From CAYOLL01 sp964404765 [NCBI: uncultured Gemmatimonadota bacterium] (GTDB lineage Bacteria; 4572-55), in assembly GCA_964404765.1 (NCBI GenBank), contig CAYOLL010000119.1, forward strand, positions 1 through 18,745: 18,745 nt of DNA, given 5' to 3'. Positions 14,779-18,745 of the stretch are shown in pieces. Numbering within the stretch: position 1 is the first letter of the stretch; each line of letters opens with the position of its first letter. Under the pieces are notes generated by a model that did not search any database, was not told the DNA's origin, and saw only the letters and a program-made list of their open reading frames with translations. The position numbers were made by a program, and so were the translations under genes.

Positions 14779-15032
14779 TTTTTAAGGGATGTTTCGATCT
14801 GCCGCTCAATTGAAAGCATATCCGATACCAATCAGCGGCGAAAGGCCTGTGGTTATTATGTCCACCCGGATGAATTGGCCGATATTATTGAGAGCGCATA
14901 TTCCGGCGCCTTGGATGAAGCCTCATTAGAAGCGTTTGGCGGAAGCTACGAGCCGGAACAAATTGCCAAAAATTAATGCGACCACGATCAAAAAAAACGC
15001 TGCAACTCATCCTTGAATTGCAAAAAAGTTAG
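14779..15032 (+). pseudogene. Degraded DUF29 gene, C-terminal part
   Basis: Conceptual translation (RDVSICRSIESISDTNQRRK, then CGYYVHPDELADIIESAYSG and LDEASLEAFGGSYEPEQIAK) aligns residue by residue with residues about 82-132 of the intact DUF29 protein at 15219-15653. The N-terminal half is absent and no start codon fits. Two frameshifts in A-rich runs (near 14972 and in the A8 run near 14990) must be bridged to reach [11 protein letters not shown] and the TAG at 15030-15032. The preceding stretch 14672-14778 has no recognisable gene, only a 22-codon frame at 14713-14778 that I cannot support. Confidence 0.8.
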
Positions 15033-15037
15033 GCCAC

Positions 15038-15145
15038 GCGGGCATCGTGGCCGATTCCGACCCGGAGCGCGAATATCAGGAAACGCTGAACAAGGCCCGG
15101 GCCCTGCTGCAGGCGGTGGAACTGGCAAGGGAGACAAATCATTAA
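15038..15145 (+). pseudogene. trpE: Displaced trpE 3' end, copy 3
   Basis: Encodes the last 35 residues of a Trp[21 protein letters not shown], then [15 protein letters not shown] and TAA. It starts five nucleotides after the broken DUF29 gene. Against the resident trpE the changes are nearly all at third codon positions (GAG/GAA, AAA/AAG, GCG/GCC, TTG/CTG), up to the point where the tails diverge. It has no start codon. Confidence 0.88.
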
Positions 15146-15148
15146 CCC

Positions 15149-15177
15149 TTGACCTGGTCATAGTGAAATTGTAATTT
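15149..15177 (+). promoter_or_regulatory. Candidate promoter of the DUF29 gene
   Basis: TTGACC (15149-15154), 17 nt, then TAATTT (15172-15177). It starts four nucleotides after the stop of trpE copy 3, much as the candidate at 13519 follows copy 2. Confidence 0.4.
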
Positions 15178-15218
15178 GAATTGTCAACACACGTTATTCT
15201 TCTTTCACGGAGGAAAAT

Positions 15219-15653
15219 ATGGAAGAACTATTAGAGTTGAAGGATTTAATCGCTAAACATGACTATCAATCCGCGCTGACATTAGTCGAGGAGATGGAGG
15301 AGATGAGCCGAGAAGATAAGATCAACAAGGTCCGCAGTTTTGTCAAAATTCTCTTAATTCATCTTATCAAACAAGATGCAGAAAACCGTACAACGCGTTC
15401 ATGGGATTTATCAATTCGTAACTCGCTCGATGGGATCATGACGACTAACAAAAGACATAAATCCGGTGGGTTTTATATCCAGGAAGATGAACTACGGGAA
15501 ACTATTGAAAGCGTTTACGATATTTCTTTAGAAGCCGCGGCATTGGAAGCATTTGGCGGCAGCTTCCAAATGGAGCAACTTGCTGAAAAATTTGATGCAA
15601 ACGCTGTCAAGAAAAAGGCCATCCAGCTTATCTTGGAAGCTCAAAAGCATTAA
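15219..15653 (+). CDS. DUF29 family protein
   Basis: A 144-residue soluble helical protein. DUF29 features: an N-terminal YQSALTLVEEMEEMSREDKI, then a segment FVKILLIHLIKQDAENRTTR and SWDLSIRNSLDGI, matching the family pattern of an E-E-(L/M) helix followed by LL-HLLK and SW..(T/S)IR. The function of the family is not established; it is frequent in cyanobacteria and in genomes rich in small accessory genes. A strong GGAGG lies 7 nt before the ATG. The gene is complete and is the intact counterpart of the broken copy at 14779-15032; the two are clearly diverged paralogues. It is followed after about 45 nt by another trpE 3' piece. Confidence 0.82.
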   Translation: MEELLELKDLIAKHDYQSALTLVEEMEEMSREDKINKVRSFVKILLIHLIKQDAENRTTRSWDLSIRNSLDGIMTTNKRHKSGGFYIQEDELRETIESVYDISLEAAALEAFGGSFQMEQLAEKFDANAVKKKAIQLILEAQKH

Positions 15654-15698
15654 ACATCTTGCCATAGATCGAACGTCGGGCAATGAAGATTACCGCTG

Positions 15699-15922
15699 AA
15701 TTGTAGCCGGAGAAGCGCGGCCTGTACGCCGGGGCCATCGGCTATTTTGGCTTTTCCGGCAACATGGATATGTGCATCGCCATCCGCATGATTTTGATGC
15801 AGCACGGGCGCGGCTACATCCAATCCGGCGCAGGCATCGTGGCCGATTCCGACCCGGAACGCGAGTATCAGGAAACGCTGAGCAAGGCCCGGGCGCTGTT
15901 GCAGGCGGTGGTACTCGCCTGA
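15699..15922 (+). pseudogene. trpE: Displaced trpE 3' end, copy 4
   Basis: The longest remnant encodes 71 residues ([20 protein letters not shown] through QAVVLA) before TGA at 15920-15922. At its left end GAA TTG TAG stands where trpE has GAG TTG GAG, so a stop marks the edge. Over about 205 nt I count eight differences from the resident gene, seven of them synonymous (one Asn to Ser). Unlike copy 2 it keeps MILMQHGRG, so it is from an allele close to the resident one. Confidence 0.9.
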
Positions 15923-15991
15923 TACAACGCAACTTCGGTTTGAAAACGTGGAGACCTTACAACAACACACGTCTGAATAAAAGGAACGATC

Positions 15992-18745
15992 ATGACCCAA
16001 ACTCACCGCCATCGCGAAGAAGCCATCAACACCCAACTGGCTATCCTGCTCACCCGGCACGGCGTGGAGGCTGAATCGGAAACCATTCAGCAATCCGGTC
16101 AGCACAGGCCGGATGTCCTGTTTACCATGAGCGGGCTGCGGGTGATTATCGAAGGGAAATTTTCCGATACGCCCGACGCCGCTACTGTCGTTTTGGGCGA
16201 CGCGCTTAAGCGCGTGCAAAGCGGCATTTGCCATATTGCCGTCGCCCTGGTCTATCCCAAAAGCATCCGCACCGTTCCCACTGCGCAGCTTGAATCCGTC
16301 TTGTCCAATTCGCACTTGCGATATGTGATTATTTCCGAAACCGGCCAAACCGCGTGGGCCGAAGCAACTCCGGCGGAAATCCTGGCCGCGCTTCGTCGGC
16401 TGCATGAATCTTTGACCCGCGATGATATTGTCGCCGAATCAGCTAAAAAGCTCTCCGAACGCATCGAAACCATTGCCGCGCTTTGGAGCGGACAACCGGC
16501 CACCTGCGACCGACTTTCCAACCTGCTCGGTATGCCGGCCCGGCGTGGTGAAACCCACGAGGAGCGAGATGCCCGCCGCGTCACGGCAACCAAAGTGGCC
16601 TCGCTGGTGCTGGCCAATGCTATGATCTTTCAGGAACAATTGGCCGTCAACGGCGGCGATGGCCGCGTGGATTCGCTGCGGGCCTATGACGATAACCCCG
16701 ATCCGATTGCCCATATCAAACGCCATTGGAACTGGATCTGGACAAAGATCAATTATGTCCCCATATTCCAAATTGGCGAGGCGATTTTGCAGGAAATTCC
16801 CATCTCCCATCACGCCATTTCCGCAGTCCGCTGGCTGATGGCCGAGGCCAAATCCATTTGCGCCAATCAATCCGCGCTGCGCCACGATCTGATGGGGCGA
16901 ATCTATCATTGGCTGCTGCATCACGCCAAGTATTTGGGCACGTATTACACGGCGACGTCTTCCGCAACCTTGCTGCTTAAGTTGGTATTCGCGCAAAAGT
17001 GGCCCGGCCAAGACTTTGGTTCACCCCGAAAATTGGCCGATTTTGTGGTGGCCGACCTGGCCTGCGGCACAGGCACATTGCTGATGGCGGCGGCGCAAGC
17101 GTTGACCGATCAGTTTGTTGTCACGCGGGTGCAAACCAATCGAACCCTGGCCGAGACCGACTTGAAAAGCCTGCATCAAACCCTGATGGAAAATGTGCTG
17201 TACGGCTACGATGTTTTGCCATCCGCCGTTCACCTGACGGCCTCCACTCTGGGCATGTTAGCGCCCAATGTAACCTATCGCCGAATGAATCTGTTTGTCA
17301 TGCCGATGGGCGTTGATAAGCGTTCGTTGCGACTGGGCAGTCTTGACTTTATCAGCCGCCAACAGGTTGTTACCCAACTTTCCCTCGACGAAAGCCAAAT
17401 AGAGATTAAACGAACCGGGGCGGCCGAGGAACATTTTACATCGGCGCAAGCGCCCAATATGGATTTGTGCGTCATGAATCCGCCGTTTGTCCGTTCCGTG
17501 GGCGGCAATCTGCTCTTTGGCAGTTTACCGGACGACGAACGGGCCAAACTGCAGACGGAATTGAAAAGAGTATCGAAGGATTTGAAGGCTTCCGTCACCG
17601 CGGGCCTGGGCAGTGTCTTTCTGGCGATTGCCGATAAATACTTGCGCATTGGCGGGCGCGTGGCTTTTATTCTGCCCGTCGCGCTGGCCACCGGGGAAGC
17701 CTGGGGCGCCAGCCGCAAGCTGTTGGCCGACGGTTATCATGTAGAAGTGGTGATGGTCAGCCATGACGCGGAACGACCCAACTTCTCCGAAAATACCGAT
17801 CTGTCCGAGATCATGTTTATCGCCCGCAAACTTAAAAAGAAGGAATCCGTTGGGGAGACGACATATGTGAATTTGTGGCATAACCCGCGTACGATTTATG
17901 AAGCGTTAGACGTAGCGGAACGGGTGCGGACATGTCAACCGGCAGGATTGGCGTCAACGGGCATCACGTCGGTCACGGGCACGGACGGCCGGAAGCTGGC
18001 CGAAGTCGTCTCTCTCCCCGCCACCAACGGCGATAATCAGTGGCTTGGCGTTCAATTTGCCCAAACCTGGACGCTACGAGCTGTGACCCAATTGGAAAAG
18101 GGAAAATTGGTCGTGCCGGGCAAAAAGTCGATGGATGTGCCGCTATGTAGCTTGAAAGAATTGGGTAAGCTCGGATACGACCGTCGAGATATTCACGACG
18201 CATTTACGGTTTCTGAAACAGATTGGTCACCCTATCCGGCATTTTGGAATCATGACGCAAAAAAAGTTGTCAGATTAAAGCAATCCCCCAATTCCCACTT
18301 GCTTCCGCGAGCTGTTGCCGCCAAAGGACGAAAACTCAAAGATGGTCAGAAGGTGGCTGAAAATGCCGGGCGAATTCTTTTGGTCGAAAGACTTTGGCCA
18401 ATTACGCACCGTGTAATTGCGATAGGTTTTGCTGAACCAATCTTGGGGAATACATGGTGGGCGCTTAAAACTGAATTGACGGCGAATCAAGAAAAAGCCT
18501 TGCTGTTATGGCTTAACAGCACAACGTCATTGTTACTTTTCCTATCTCGCCGTGTTGCTACCCGAAGCGCTTGGATGCAGGTCAAAAAACCGGCCTGGGC
18601 CGCCATGCCGACGCTTGACGTGCGCGCTTTGTCAGATCAAGTCATCACCCAACTGGCCGGTGTCTACGACACCATCGGCGACAAAACCTTGTTGGCGCTG
18701 GCGAAGCTGGATGTCGATCCCGTCCGGGCGGAAATTGACGCCGCC
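15992..18745 (+). CDS. Fused nuclease/N6-adenine DNA methyltransferase, restriction-modification enzyme (cut by right window edge)
   Basis: Open from the ATG at 15992 (AAGGAACG upstream) to the window end, 918 codons. Residues 20-120 look like a PD-(D/E)xK nuclease: D41 in RPDVLF, then E54 and K56 in IIEGK. A helical region follows, with AKYLGTYYTATSSATLLLKL (about 318-337) as in adenine methyltransferases. The SAM-binding motif I is D355-LACGTGT, and the catalytic motif IV is N496-PPF. The remainder, about 560-918, is probably the target recognition region. Nuclease and methylase in one chain fit a Type IIG-like enzyme, though a Type I- or BREX-like methylase with an N-terminal nuclease-like domain is possible. 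Separate specificity or helicase subunits could lie beyond the edge. Being next to the trpE array suggests the island carries defence genes. The opposite-strand frames over it are shadows. Confidence 0.85.
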   Translation, partial: MTQTHRHREEAINTQLAILLTRHGVEAESETIQQSGQHRPDVLFTMSGLRVIIEGKFSDTPDAATVVLGDALKRVQSGICHIAVALVYPKSIRTVPTAQLESVLSNSHLRYVIISETGQTAWAEATPAEILAALRRLHESLTRDDIVAESAKKLSERIETIAALWSGQPATCDRLSNLLGMPARRGETHEERDARRVTATKVASLVLANAMIFQEQLAVNGGDGRVDSLRAYDDNPDPIAHIKRHWNWIWTKINYVPIFQIGEAILQEIPISHHAISAVRWLMAEAKSICANQSALRHDLMGRIYHWLLHHAKYLGTYYTATSSATLLLKLVFAQKWPGQDFGSPRKLADFVVADLACGTGTLLMAAAQALTDQFVVTRVQTNRTLAETDLKSLHQTLMENVLYGYDVLPSAVHLTASTLGMLAPNVTYRRMNLFVMPMGVDKRSLRLGSLDFISRQQVVTQLSLDESQIEIKRTGAAEEHFTSAQAPNMDLCVMNPPFVRSVGGNLLFGSLPDDERAKLQTELKRVSKDLKASVTAGLGSVFLAIADKYLRIGGRVAFILPVALATGEAWGASRKLLADGYHVEVVMVSHDAERPNFSENTDLSEIMFIARKLKKKESVGETTYVNLWHNPRTIYEALDVAERVRTCQPAGLASTGITSVTGTDGRKLAEVVSLPATNGDNQWLGVQFAQTWTLRAVTQLEKGKLVVPGKKSMDVPLCSLKELGKLGYDRRDIHDAFTVSETDWSPYPAFWNHDAKKVVRLKQSPNSHLLPRAVAAKGRKLKDGQKVAENAGRILLVERLWPITHRVIAIGFAEPILGNTWWALKTELTANQEKALLLWLNSTTSLLLFLSRRVATRSAWMQVKKPAWAAMPTLDVRALSDQVITQLAGVYDTIGDKTLLALAKLDVDPVRAEIDAA

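Noticed and set aside
12107-15922. Site-specific integration with a fixed att core in trpE
   Set aside because: The left edges of the three remnants are all different and no integrase gene is visible, so a fixed core site is not supported by the window.
15650-16405. 251-codon minus-strand frame
   Set aside because: It is antisense to trpE copy 4 and to the start of the methylase gene and has no family features.

Overview
This looks like a chromosomal window from a Gram-negative environmental bacterium of a little-cultured lineage. Two-component propeller sensors, small DUF433/DUF5615 and DUF29 genes, and many short palindromic repeats are common in Calditrichota/KSB1, Ignavibacteriota and some Chloroflexota. 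The phylum is inference; there is no rRNA or other marker in the window.

Left part (1-10355, all minus strand) is a signalling locus. In transcription order it holds: a REC-GGDEF diguanylate cyclase (9387-10355); a 1201-residue propeller sensor kinase with 14 propeller repeats (5750-9355); the C-terminal stump of a second propeller kinase whose sensor half is gone (4202-5338); a REC-class III nucleotide cyclase (3144-4205); a REC-histidine kinase (1863-3110); and the N-terminal part of a third propeller sensor that runs off the left edge (1-1675). The locus could couple extracellular sensing to c-di-GMP and a cyclic purine nucleotide. The REC modules of the diguanylate cyclase and the REC-kinase are near copies (about 80% identical by eye).

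The intergenic region 10356-10769 separates this block from a divergent trpE (10770-12359). It holds a good minus-strand promoter, a possible operator, a long inverted repeat and a plausible trpE promoter.

Right part (12346-15922) is an accessory island built on trpE. After the intact gene, the 3' end of trpE recurs three more times (13343-13522, 15038-15145, 15699-15922). Accessory genes lie between the copies: an AT-rich secreted SH3-like protein, two toxin-antitoxin-like modules (one broken), a broken DUF29 gene and an intact DUF29 gene. Differences between the trpE copies are almost all synonymous, so the pieces probably came from trpE alleles that were once functional. Downstream is a large fused nuclease/N6-adenine methyltransferase (15992 to the right edge). 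No trpG follows trpE in the window.

A second theme is short palindromic repeats of several families. Four sit in frame inside protein-coding sequence (kinase stump, propeller kinase, trpE, a trpE remnant). Others, including three long hairpin elements, fill the intergenic spaces.
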